Shown: in pieces, positions 1 to 6,238 of the stretch
Layout of the letters: each line of letters starts with the position of its first letter
Numbering within the stretch: the first letter of the stretch is position 1
NCBI GenBank assembly: GCA_021775715.1
Contig: JAJFHI010000208.1
Coordinates: 1 to 6,574, forward strand
From: Hyphomicrobiaceae bacterium
GTDB taxonomy: Bacteria; Pseudomonadota; Alphaproteobacteria; Rhizobiales; Hyphomicrobiaceae
Direction: 5' to 3'
Length of the DNA stretch: 6,574 bases
Position numbers and translations under genes: made by a program
The notes under the pieces: model-generated
What the model saw: the letters and a program-made list of their open reading frames with translations, nothing else
The model's database searches: none
Told to the model about the DNA's origin: nothing

Positions 1-40
1 GTACTTTTCTCCGCCTATTCCTAAATGAGTGGGCTGCTTT

Positions 41-124
41 TGTCAGTGACTGTCACCCGTTGACCCGTTTTGGTCGCGGATACGAATTGCCACAGGAGCC
101 GCAATTCCGCAGGGAACATGTCAC
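41..124. promoter_or_regulatory. Short-repeat cluster and possible promoter upstream of the ABC exporter gene
   Basis: TGTCA occurs at 41-45, 51-55 and 119-123; the first two copies lie one helical turn apart. GTGAC-T-GTCAC (46-56) is an interrupted palindrome, and ACCCGTT is repeated directly at 55-61 and 63-69. TTGACC at 60-65 resembles a -35 box, but the only nearby -10 candidate (TACGAA at 81-86) is weak and has a 15-bp spacer. Such clusters often mark regulator sites, but no specific regulator can be named. The promoter assignment is inference. Confidence 0.3.
84..107. repeat. Perfect 7-bp inverted repeat in the ABC gene leader (candidate operator or stem-loop)
   Basis: GAATTGC (84-90) and GCAATTC (101-107) are exact reverse complements separated by 10 bases. 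The arm centres are 17 bp apart. The repeat lies just downstream of the possible -35/-10 pair and about 75 bp before the ABC start codon. It could be a dimeric repressor site or an RNA hairpin in the leader; the sequence alone does not decide. Confidence 0.4.
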
Positions 125-169
125 ACCATACGCGACTAGTAACGTAGCGTAACGCCCAAACCTTTGTTC

Positions 170-174
170 GAGGT
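170..174 (+). promoter_or_regulatory. Ribosome binding site of the ABC exporter gene
   Basis: GAGGT lies 6 bases before the ATG at 181, an ideal Shine-Dalgarno spacing. It supports 181 over other start codons. An ATG at 164, in a different frame, opens only a short shadow frame. Confidence 0.65.
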
Positions 175-180
175 CAATTC

Positions 181-2049
181 ATGCTTGCCCGGTTTTTCCG
201 TTGGCTCGAGACACGCCAAGATCCATTCCCGGAAGAAAAGCCGACGATGCCACCGTCGGACTTCTGGCCGTTTATTGTCCATTACGCCAAGCCGTTCTGG
301 CGGCTACTGCTTGCGTCATCATTGCTGGCCGCAGTTGTCGCACTATTCGAAGTATCGCTGTTTGCGTTTCTCGGCAGCCTGGTAGATTGGCTTTCCACCA
401 CCAACCGTGAAACATTCTGGCAGGACCATGGTCTTTTCCTCGCACTGATGTCGGGCATCGTGCTGGTCGTGCTGCCTATTTTGAAATTCTTTTACGAGTC
501 TGTGGTCCACCAAGGATTGTTGCCGAACTTCGCGATGCGCACACGCTGGCAGGCGCACCGGTACGTCCTGCGCCAATCGATGGAATACTTCCAGAACGAC
601 TTTGCAGGTCGCGTGTCAGCAAAAGTGATGCAGACGTCCGTTGCCTTGCGCGAAGCGGTGATGAAGGTCGCGGAGGTTATGGTCTACGTCGGTGTGTACT
701 TCACCGGCGCCGTCATCGTATTTGCCGCAACAGATCTACGTCTCACCGCGCCGATGCTGATATGGCTTGCAGGTTACATTGTCGCGATGCGTTATTTCGT
801 GCCACGCCTTGGTGTTATTTCTACTGCGCAGGCCGACGCGCGATCCCTTATGACTGGGCGCATTGTTGACAGCTATACCAACATCGCAACCGTCAAGATG
901 TTTGCCCATTCCGACCGCGAAGACGCCTATGCCAAGGACAGCATGAACCTCTTCCTAGGCACGGCTTACCGCCAGATGCGCCTTGCGACGATGCTAACGG
1001 TGGCACTCAATGCCTTGAACGCGTTTTTGCTGTTCACTGTCACTGGCCTTGCCATCTACCTTTGGACCATCGAAGCCGTCACGGTCGGTGCGATCGCGTT
1101 GTCGGTCGGGCTGGTGCTGCGCATGCAAGGCATGTCGCACTGGATCATGTGGGAAGTCGCAAGCCTGTTTGAAAACATTGGCGTCGTCAAAGACGGCATC
1201 GAAGGCATCGCCCGCGAGGTTGCTGTCGTCGATGCCCCAGACGCAAAACCGCTCGCCGTCAGTGATGGTGCAATTCGATATGAGAACATCTGTTTTAACT
1301 ACGGCAAAATGCGTGACAATGCGACGGGTGGGATCATCGACAATCTGTCGTTGACTATTCGTCCAGGTGAAAAAGTCGGTCTTGTCGGGCCATCAGGTGC
1401 GGGCAAGTCGACACTGGTAAACGTTTTGTTGCGCTTTTACGATCTCGAAGACGGACGCATTACCCTCGACGGTCAAGACGTCTCGAAAGTCACACAAGAA
1501 AGCCTGAGATCTTCAATCGGAATGGTCACGCAGGACACCTCACTGTTACACCGGTCCGTGCGCGAGAACATCGTCTACGGACGTCCCGATGCCGACGATG
1601 CGTCCATGATTGCAGCCGCAAAGAAGGCCGAGGCGCATGACTTCATTCAGGGTCTTGAGGATTTGAAGGGCCGTAAGGGCTATGACGCCCATGTCGGTGA
1701 ACGTGGCGTCAAGCTATCTGGCGGCCAACGCCAGCGTATCGCAATCGCGCGCGTGCTGTTGAAAAACGCTCCGGTCCTGATCCTCGATGAGGCAACCAGC
1801 GCTTTGGACAGCGAAGTCGAAGCCGCAATTCAGGACCAACTTGTCAACTTGATGGATGGCAAAACAGTGATCGCGATTGCACACAGGTTGTCGACGATCG
1901 CCGCGATGGATCGACTGGTCATCATGGACAATGGTGCCATCGTCGAACAGGGCAGTCATCGGGATCTGCTTGACCGCGGCGGGCTGTACGCCAAGCTTTG
2001 GGCCCGCCAGTCTGGAGGCTTCCTCGCGCCTGCGGAAGCTGCCGCCTAA
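181..2049 (+). CDS. ABC exporter half-transporter (fused permease and ATPase)
   Basis: This 622-residue protein is a complete ABC exporter half, expected to work as a homodimer in the inner membrane and pump a lipid-like or small hydrophobic substrate outward using ATP. Hydrophobic segments at about 41-66, 84-108, 164-183, 188-208, 270-294 and 298-320 give the six helices of a type-1 exporter membrane domain. The nucleotide-binding domain covers about 365-600. It has an A-loop Tyr374, Walker A GPSGAGKST at 403-411 (Lys409), Q-loop Gln451, signature LSGGQRQR at 512-519, Walker B ending in Asp536 with catalytic Glu537, D-loop SALDS and H-loop His568. All catalytic residues are intact. The proline- and charge-rich first 35 residues are a cytosolic extension. 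A GAGGT ribosome site supports the start. The gene stands alone and its transcript probably ends at the stem-loop after it. It belongs to the MsbA-like group by architecture, but the substrate cannot be read from sequence. Confidence 0.95.
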   Translation: MLARFFRWLETRQDPFPEEKPTMPPSDFWPFIVHYAKPFWRLLLASSLLAAVVALFEVSLFAFLGSLVDWLSTTNRETFWQDHGLFLALMSGIVLVVLPILKFFYESVVHQGLLPNFAMRTRWQAHRYVLRQSMEYFQNDFAGRVSAKVMQTSVALREAVMKVAEVMVYVGVYFTGAVIVFAATDLRLTAPMLIWLAGYIVAMRYFVPRLGVISTAQADARSLMTGRIVDSYTNIATVKMFAHSDREDAYAKDSMNLFLGTAYRQMRLATMLTVALNALNAFLLFTVTGLAIYLWTIEAVTVGAIALSVGLVLRMQGMSHWIMWEVASLFENIGVVKDGIEGIAREVAVVDAPDAKPLAVSDGAIRYENICFNYGKMRDNATGGIIDNLSLTIRPGEKVGLVGPSGAGKSTLVNVLLRFYDLEDGRITLDGQDVSKVTQESLRSSIGMVTQDTSLLHRSVRENIVYGRPDADDASMIAAAKKAEAHDFIQGLEDLKGRKGYDAHVGERGVKLSGGQRQRIAIARVLLKNAPVLILDEATSALDSEVEAAIQDQLVNLMDGKTVIAIAHRLSTIAAMDRLVIMDNGAIVEQGSHRDLLDRGGLYAKLWARQSGGFLAPAEAAA

Positions 2050-2062
2050 TACTTAGAAAAGA

Positions 2063-2104
2063 TCGACCCACCCTCGGAATCTGAAAAAACCGAGAGTGGG
2101 TCGA
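2063..2104. terminator. Stem-loop between convergent genes, probable terminator (best on the minus strand)
   Basis: Arms 2063-2077 (TCGACCCACCCTCGG) and 2090-2104 (CCGAGAGTGGGTCGA) pair at 14 of 15 positions, with one C-A mismatch and a 12-base loop. Read on the minus strand, the stem is followed at once by a T-rich run (TCTTTTCT, 2055-2062), as expected of an intrinsic terminator for the alpha/beta-hydrolase transcript. On the plus strand the stem begins 14 bp after the ABC stop codon, but the following sequence has only a distant TTTT, so termination there would be weaker. It probably insulates the two convergent genes. Confidence 0.75.
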
Positions 2105-2137
2105 GCGATGATTAGGTTTTCAAGCCATTATCCTAAT

Positions 2138-2151
2138 GGTCACACATGACC
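2138..2151. repeat. Small inverted repeat at the alpha/beta-hydrolase stop codon
   Basis: GGTCA (2138-2142) and TGACC (2147-2151) form a 5-bp stem with a 4-base loop, touching the stop codon of the minus-strand hydrolase. A looser ATTAGG/CCTAAT pair (2111-2116 and 2132-2137) lies next to it. These are too short to call terminators by themselves but may add to the nearby 15-bp stem-loop. Confidence 0.3.
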
Positions 2152-3044
2152 TACAAATGCGCGAGGAACCAATCGCGTGCCTCACCACCTGCCGTATCGA
2201 AGCCTGCGATGTAAGCGTCGAAGTGACCGCCGTCCATCGCCACCAGCTTCTTAGGCTGCAACGCTTTCTCATATGCTTCAAGCGCCTGGTCAGCGACGGT
2301 CAGATGATCGCTCAACGCCACGACCATCAAGAGCGGTGTCGGACTGATGTGGGCAATATGCGCGCCGGGCTCATAGCCAAGGAACATCTCAACCGACCGC
2401 AACGTCACTTCGTTCTTCCATGACGGTGCACGCGTCTTTCCGGTTTCAGTAAACCACGTCCAACTGTCAGCCGTCGGCAACGCGGCAGGCCCTGCTGGAT
2501 CTTCGCTCACGACCGGCATCATGGCCGGCGGCTCACCGGCGTAGCGCTTGGCGCGATCGTCGGCGAACATGTCGTTCACCGGACCAATGATATCAGCGCG
2601 GATCAACCTGCGTGCATTGTGATATCCGCTGATCAACGGCACCTGACTGACGACACACTTCACACGGCGATCAATAGCGCCGACGACCAGCACATGCCCT
2701 CCGCTGTAGCTTGATCCCCAAATGCCGATACGGTCCGGGTTAGTTTCAGGCAACGTCTGGGCGTAGCTGATCGCATCGCGGTAATCGGCAACCTGCTGGT
2801 GGGGGTCGATTTCCTGGCGCGGCAGGCCGTCGCTGGCGCCGAAATTGCGGTTGTCGAAAACAATCGCGGCCATCCCTGCGGCTGCAAACAGTTCGGCAAA
2901 CCTGTCGAGATACATTTCCTTCACGGCCGAATAGCCGTGCGCCATTACGATAGTCGGAAAGGGTCCACTGCTGCCGTCGGGCCTGTAATGCCAGCCGCGT
3001 AGAATTGTTCCGTCCTCAGCTTTGAATTCAATATCACTTCGCAT
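2151..3044 (-). CDS. Alpha/beta-hydrolase family enzyme
   Basis: This 297-residue protein has the layout of a soluble alpha/beta-fold serine hydrolase and no signal peptide. The oxyanion region HGYS is at 36-39. A strand with FDNRNFGASDG (63-73) follows, as in dienelactone-hydrolase-like and acetyl-xylan-esterase-like proteins. The nucleophile elbow is GSSYSGG at 110-116, with Ser112 as probable nucleophile. Asp246 (in ALSDH) and His274 (in DGGHFD) complete a plausible triad. A lid-like insertion, roughly 140-225, separates the nucleophile from the acid residue. The start is supported by GAGG at 3050-3053, 5 bases before the ATG. The substrate is unknown; hydrolysis of an ester, lactone or related bond is inferred from the fold. 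It is the last of three minus-strand genes, 94 bp after the HAD gene, and probably ends at the 2063-2104 stem-loop. A CATAAT hexamer on the minus strand (3111-3116) could give it its own promoter, but no good -35 box matches. Confidence 0.88.
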   Translation of the reverse strand: MRSDIEFKAEDGTILRGWHYRPDGSSGPFPTIVMAHGYSAVKEMYLDRFAELFAAAGMAAIVFDNRNFGASDGLPRQEIDPHQQVADYRDAISYAQTLPETNPDRIGIWGSSYSGGHVLVVGAIDRRVKCVVSQVPLISGYHNARRLIRADIIGPVNDMFADDRAKRYAGEPPAMMPVVSEDPAGPAALPTADSWTWFTETGKTRAPSWKNEVTLRSVEMFLGYEPGAHIAHISPTPLLMVVALSDHLTVADQALEAYEKALQPKKLVAMDGGHFDAYIAGFDTAGGEARDWFLAHL

Positions 3045-3049
3045 GTCTG

Positions 3050-3053
3050 CCTC
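3050..3053 (-). promoter_or_regulatory. Ribosome binding site of the alpha/beta-hydrolase gene
   Basis: GAGG on the minus strand lies 5 bases before the ATG at 3044. It supports that start. A small TCAGC/GCTGA stem-loop (3063-3067 with 3075-3079) lies just upstream in the leader. Confidence 0.5.
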
Positions 3054-3138
3054 ATCAAGTTGTCAGCGTTTCCGGCTGAGACCTTAAACGGACAACGTTA
3101 GATGTGGGGAATTATGTTTGCTGCACAGCACAACGAAC

Positions 3139-4017
3139 CTACCAGCGAAGACCCGTCATAGCGGCCACTGGTGCGAAGTCATGGTTGTCAAACAAGCGCC
3201 GAAGTTCCGTCTCATCAAGCTTATGCGGATCGTCGGTATGAATTGCGCTGGCGATAAAGACAGAGCGAACACCAGCGGCGGCGGCACCCTTGATGTCCGT
3301 CAGCACGCCATCACCGATCGCAAGAATGCGCTCTTTGGCAACGGGCCCATCGCGCAACTCTGCAACAACTTGGTCCACACGGTCATAAATCGGCAGATAC
3401 GGCTTGCCGGCATAGGCCACTTCGCCGCCAAGCTTTTCATACTCAGCAGCAATGGCACCGGCGCAGTAGATGATTTTGCCGCCACGCTCGACGCGAATAT
3501 CCGGATTGGCACAAACCATCGGCAATCTGGCTGTCTTCAGTTTCTCCAGCGGCCCGATGTACATCTGCGGCGTCTCTTTGGTGTCGTCAAACAGCCCCGA
3601 GCACACGATCGCCTCCGCGTCTCCGGGTGCGGCACGCGTAACGGCCAAGCCTTCAAGCAGCGGAATGTCGCGCTCGGGCCCAATATGATAGACAGGAATT
3701 TCGCCGAGATCGGCAATCAGGCCACGTGCAGCATCACCAGACGAGACGATCGCATCCCAGCACGCGCGTGGCACACCGATTTTATCGAGTGCTGCGGCAA
3801 CACTGTCTCCAGGCCGTGGCGCATTCGAAAGCAACACCACCGTGCCACCGCTCTTGCGAAACTTCTGGCATGCATCGACAGCGCCAGCGAACGGTTCAAC
3901 GCCGTTGTGCATCACACCCCAGATATCCATCAGCCAGACATCAACGTCGGCACTAAGTGGAGCAATGGAGGGAATAATTGGTATCGCGCTCGGCGCGGGA
4001 GCAGAGGATGTTGTCAT
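3139..4017 (-). CDS. HAD-superfamily class IIA hydrolase, TIGR01459 type
   Basis: With the start chosen here the protein has 292 residues, the usual size for this family of NagD-like phosphatase relatives. Motif I is DIWGVMHNG (31-39): Asp31 is the nucleophile, but the second Asp of the classic DxD is replaced by Trp33, which is typical of this subgroup. Motif II is LLSNAPR with Ser64, the motif III lysine is Lys205 in AGKP, and motif IV is GDGVLTD with Asp236 and Asp241. The NPD at 171-173 lies in the C2-type cap region. It probably acts on a small phosphorylated metabolite in the cytosol, but the substrate is unknown. The frame stays open upstream to ATGs at 4080 and 4137. The latter would overlap the preceding gene by 50 bp, and both add a tail not expected in the family, so I prefer 4017. 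No start has a strong ribosome site, so 4080, only 7 bases past the upstream stop, remains possible. Confidence 0.9.
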   Translation of the reverse strand: MTTSSAPAPSAIPIIPSIAPLSADVDVWLMDIWGVMHNGVEPFAGAVDACQKFRKSGGTVVLLSNAPRPGDSVAAALDKIGVPRACWDAIVSSGDAARGLIADLGEIPVYHIGPERDIPLLEGLAVTRAAPGDAEAIVCSGLFDDTKETPQMYIGPLEKLKTARLPMVCANPDIRVERGGKIIYCAGAIAAEYEKLGGEVAYAGKPYLPIYDRVDQVVAELRDGPVAKERILAIGDGVLTDIKGAAAAGVRSVFIASAIHTDDPHKLDETELRRLFDNHDFAPVAAMTGLRW

Positions 4018-4087
4018 GACGAACTGCCTAGCTGTCTGAGGCACCAAGCGCAAGGCAGCACGGGTGTCCAAAACCCACATAGTGTTA

Positions 4088-5083
4088 CTAACGCGCGGCC
4101 TCCCAATCGATCGGCCCCAGGTGCGCGCTGGGAACAATCACCCCTACACGCTCATCCGGTCGGGGCACGTACGCCTCCGACGTTAATGCCGCCAAGCCAA
4201 GGACGCCGATCGGATCGGCGGCAAGCCGCAACTGGCTCCACAAGTGATATTGTGCCTCGACAATCGCCGCGTCCGAGACGACCACGGCGTCCGACAAAGA
4301 CTGCTGTGCTAAGCGGAATATTTCAGGTGCCAGCCGTCGCGTGCCAGGCCCGCCGACTGTAAGACCACTAACCTCGACCCGGCGCAGATGACCCACACGT
4401 AAAGATTGGTAAAGAGCAGCCGCGCGTTGGGCTTCAACTGCCACGAGCTTGACGCGGCCTTGCGACCACTCAACGAGCCCTGCCATAGTTGCGCCGGTTG
4501 CAACCGGAACTATCAGCGTATCGATCTCGCTCTGGTCATCGTTAATCTGCCCCGCCAATTCCAAACCAATTGTCGCCAGTCCTTGCCGGGCAACATGAGA
4601 ACGCCTTGGATCATAAAGTACACCACCAAAACGGCGAGCCCACTTTTGTGCGGACCGTCTTCGATGTGTTTCACCGCGTGAATCGAAGATAAGTTCCGCG
4701 TTAGCGGCACGCATGCGCGCGACTTGGGCATATGGTGTTGTTGTCGATATATGTAGCCGCGCACGCAGACCGCGCTGGCGCGCCACATGCGCAAGCGCCA
4801 TAGCCTCATCGGGGGCACAGGCAGAGACAATTGTCGAGACGTCCGCATCAATCGTCTGACAGTACGCCGACGCAGCCCGCATCTTTGCGTTGCTGCAGTA
4901 CTGCAATAGCTCCAACTTTAAAGTAAGCGGCGCACACGACAGGCCAAAGTCGGACGCATCCACGACCTGCACGGGTGTCTGGCGCACAAACGAGTTAAGC
5001 CGTCGCGCAAAACTTGCAAGGCTTGAATGTTCAGTCGTCTTAAGCATTGTTGCCGCCAAATGGCCTGACACGGTTTTGCACAT
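4088..5083 (-). CDS. Divergent PLP fold-type II protein, threonine-dehydratase-like
   Basis: This 331-residue protein resembles the threonine/serine dehydratase group of PLP enzymes from end to end. It has an RQTPV opening (34-38), the region around the PLP lysine (SNAKMRAA, 64-71, with Lys67 where SFKxRGA is usual), a second-domain core, and a late DPIGVLGLAALTSE segment (290-303) matching the EPAGAAALAAL stretch of dehydratases. Several active-site motifs are remodelled. The usual SSGNHA loop reads SACAPDEA (88-95), losing the substrate-contacting Asn. The glycine-rich phosphate loop reads ATGATMAG (195-202) instead of GGGGLxxG. The C-terminal SGGN reads SAHL (319-322), keeping the Ser that would contact the ring nitrogen. 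It may therefore have altered chemistry, act on another substrate, or be non-catalytic. An ATG at 5047 is an alternative start; the first 12 residues are not family-like. It is first in a row of three minus-strand genes, 70 bp before the HAD gene. Confidence 0.75.
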   Translation of the reverse strand: MCKTVSGHLAATMLKTTEHSSLASFARRLNSFVRQTPVQVVDASDFGLSCAPLTLKLELLQYCSNAKMRAASAYCQTIDADVSTIVSACAPDEAMALAHVARQRGLRARLHISTTTPYAQVARMRAANAELIFDSRGETHRRRSAQKWARRFGGVLYDPRRSHVARQGLATIGLELAGQINDDQSEIDTLIVPVATGATMAGLVEWSQGRVKLVAVEAQRAAALYQSLRVGHLRRVEVSGLTVGGPGTRRLAPEIFRLAQQSLSDAVVVSDAAIVEAQYHLWSQLRLAADPIGVLGLAALTSEAYVPRPDERVGVIVPSAHLGPIDWEAAR

Positions 5084-5214
5084 CAGGTGTGCCCAGACCC
5101 AATCTAACGCGCACGGCAGTGAGGTACTACTGCAACGCTCAGATGCGGTTTATGCGTCCCGCTCACGCAAACATGACCCAGTCCATTAAAAACCCCAAAC
5201 GCTGCCACAGGACT

Positions 5215-5239
5215 GCCTCAGACTCCGTGTTGCTGAGGC
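5215..5239. repeat. Perfect 7-bp stem-loop in the divergent region
   Basis: GCCTCAG (5215-5221) and CTGAGGC (5233-5239) pair exactly around an 11-base loop. On the minus strand GGGGTTTTTA follows about 20 bases after the stem (5187-5196). That is too far for a standard intrinsic terminator but could belong to a leader structure in front of the PLP-like gene. Its role is unknown. Confidence 0.4.
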
Positions 5240-5340
5240 CATCGACGGATCGCAGTCAGGAAAACCGTTCCATCAGCGTGAAACGGCGATCGACAAGGCG
5301 GCGCGCGATTCAAACAACACAGAAGATACGAAGAACACGG

Positions 5341-5403
5341 GGATCACTCGAATTCGAGGATTGAATGCTGCGCTGCAAACTATGCCGCGCCGACCCGTGA
5401 TCC
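5341..5403. promoter_or_regulatory. Nested dyads upstream of the TetR gene, candidate operator
   Basis: CTCGAATTCGAG (5347-5358) is a perfect 12-bp palindrome 74 bp before the TetR start codon. Around it, GGATCAC (5341-5347) is matched by its exact reverse complement GTGATCC (5397-5403). TetR-family repressors usually bind short palindromes next to their own promoter, so the 12-bp palindrome is the best operator candidate here. Binding is inferred from position and symmetry only. Confidence 0.45.
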
Positions 5404-5417
5404 GTTCAGAGTTTAAA

Positions 5418-5423
5418 AGGAAG
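5418..5423 (+). promoter_or_regulatory. Ribosome binding site of the TetR-family gene
   Basis: AGGAAG lies 9 bases before the ATG at 5433, in an A-rich context. It is the clearest purine-rich Shine-Dalgarno match near this start and supports it. Confidence 0.6.
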
Positions 5424-5432
5424 ACGACTTAA

Positions 5433-6011
5433 ATGACGCAACTTTCTGATCGTGAACGCATTCTTTCGCATGGACTCGGCGTGGCGAGTACTGAAGGCCT
5501 TGATGCCCTCTCCATCGGCGAGCTGGCTCGCAAGCTAGACGTCGAGCGAAGTGGTCTCGACGTCCATTTTTCCTCCAAGACCAGCCTGCAACTCGGCGTC
5601 CTCGAGCAAGCAGCGGCGATGTTCCAAGCCGATGTTGTCGAACCGGCGCAGCAGGCACCGGACGGCCTGGCGCGCATCCAATCCCTGTTCGACCGCTGGA
5701 TTGCCTGGTCCCTCTCGCCGCGCCTCAAGGGTGGCTGTCCGTTTGTGCATGCCAGCAACGAGAACGCCAGCCTGCCCACTGACGTTCGTGCCAAACTGCG
5801 CGAATTCCTCGACACGTGGACGGCACTGTTTACCGAAGCCATTGCCGTCGCCAAGCAGGAAGGGACACTCTCGAAGGACGCGGAGCCCGATCAACTTATT
5901 TTCGAAATATACGGACTCTATCTCAGCCACCACTTCTGGCACTGGTCGATGAAGGATGGCAACGCCAAGGCCCGCACGATGATGGCGTTCAACCGGCTGC
6001 TTGAAGGGTGA
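5433..6011 (+). CDS. TetR/AcrR-family transcriptional regulator
   Basis: This 192-residue protein has the normal length and two-domain plan of a TetR repressor. The N-terminal DNA-binding domain covers about 5-52, with the helix-turn-helix in SIGELARKLDVERSGLDVHF (27-46), followed by SSKTSLQLGVLE leading into helix 4. The C-terminal part is an all-helical ligand-binding and dimerisation domain. It contains GGCPF at 100-104, a motif seen in a TetR subgroup whose middle reads GGCxF. One oddity is Asp43, where most relatives have Tyr (SGLYxHF) contacting the DNA backbone. The ligand cannot be predicted. The gene diverges from the PLP-like gene, and the palindrome upstream suggests self-regulation, possibly with control of the divergent genes. 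No plus-strand partner gene follows: the next sequence is an antisense DinB remnant, so any former downstream target seems to be absent. Confidence 0.92.
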   Translation: MTQLSDRERILSHGLGVASTEGLDALSIGELARKLDVERSGLDVHFSSKTSLQLGVLEQAAAMFQADVVEPAQQAPDGLARIQSLFDRWIAWSLSPRLKGGCPFVHASNENASLPTDVRAKLREFLDTWTALFTEAIAVAKQEGTLSKDAEPDQLIFEIYGLYLSHHFWHWSMKDGNAKARTMMAFNRLLEG

Positions 6012-6035
6012 TGATGAATATGAATAAGCCCAAAC

Positions 6036-6227
6036 CTACAGCTCCGGCATTATTGGCAGATCGGTGTTGGCAGGGACGGCATCGGCAGAGGTTAGCATGG
6101 CGTGCACCTGACCACCGTGACGCACATGATGGTTGAAAAAATGCACAAATAGGAGACGCCGCGGCTTCTCGATGTCCCGTCCTGGTGACGTAGAATGCAA
6201 CGTCAAACTGTCATTGGGCACGTCGTC
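6036..6227 (-). pseudogene. DinB-family protein, C-terminal remnant (5' truncated)
   Basis: The translation, about 60 residues, carries the last helix of a DinB/YfiT-like four-helix metal-binding protein. HFFNHHVRHGGQVHAMLTSA matches the usual HFFNHQTHHRGQxHAMLT, and the following ADAVPANTDLPIMP matches the family's typical end. Family members have about 150-170 residues, so roughly the first two thirds are missing. In frame, TGA (6228-6230) and TAG (6234-6236) close the upstream side, and no other frame there looks like DinB. The only initiators are a GTG at 6221 and later codons. The HHRGQ core reads RHGGQ, altering one expected histidine and the arginine. DinB proteins are metal-dependent thiol-handling enzymes or stress proteins, and this piece cannot fold as one. 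It is most likely a decaying relic after a deletion whose edge lies close to 6228-6240. Confidence 0.65.
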
Positions 6228-6238
6228 TCACAGCTACA

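Larger units (their letters stand above)
5084..5432. other. Non-coding divergent regulatory region
   Basis: About 350 bp separate the divergent PLP-like and TetR genes. Frames that cross it (5047-5364 plus, 4890-5189 plus) give basic, low-complexity translations without family features, and I see no RNA gene. The region carries the inverted repeats listed separately. Promoters for both directions should lie here; I found no convincing -35/-10 pair on either strand, only TTGAAT (5361-5366) with TATGCC (5381-5386) at a too-short 14-bp spacing. Confidence 0.6.

Noticed and set aside
3118..4362. A 414-codon plus-strand open frame antisense to the HAD and PLP-like genes
   Set aside because: Its translation has no family features and it is fully covered by two minus-strand genes with strong motifs. 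It is a mirror of their codon bias.
4894..4905. Perfect 12-bp palindrome TGCAGTACTGCA
   Set aside because: It lies inside the PLP-like coding region at the codons for the lysine loop, far from any start, so coding constraint or chance explains it better than regulation.
5047..5364. A 105-codon plus-strand frame across the divergent region
   Set aside because: Highly basic, no ribosome site, no motif, and it overlaps the start of the PLP-like gene. Treated as non-coding.
6011..6136. A 41-codon plus-strand frame whose ATG overlaps the TetR stop as TGATG, suggesting translational coupling
   Set aside because: The frame lies antisense to the recognisable DinB remnant, and its translation is arginine- and tryptophan-rich without any family resemblance.
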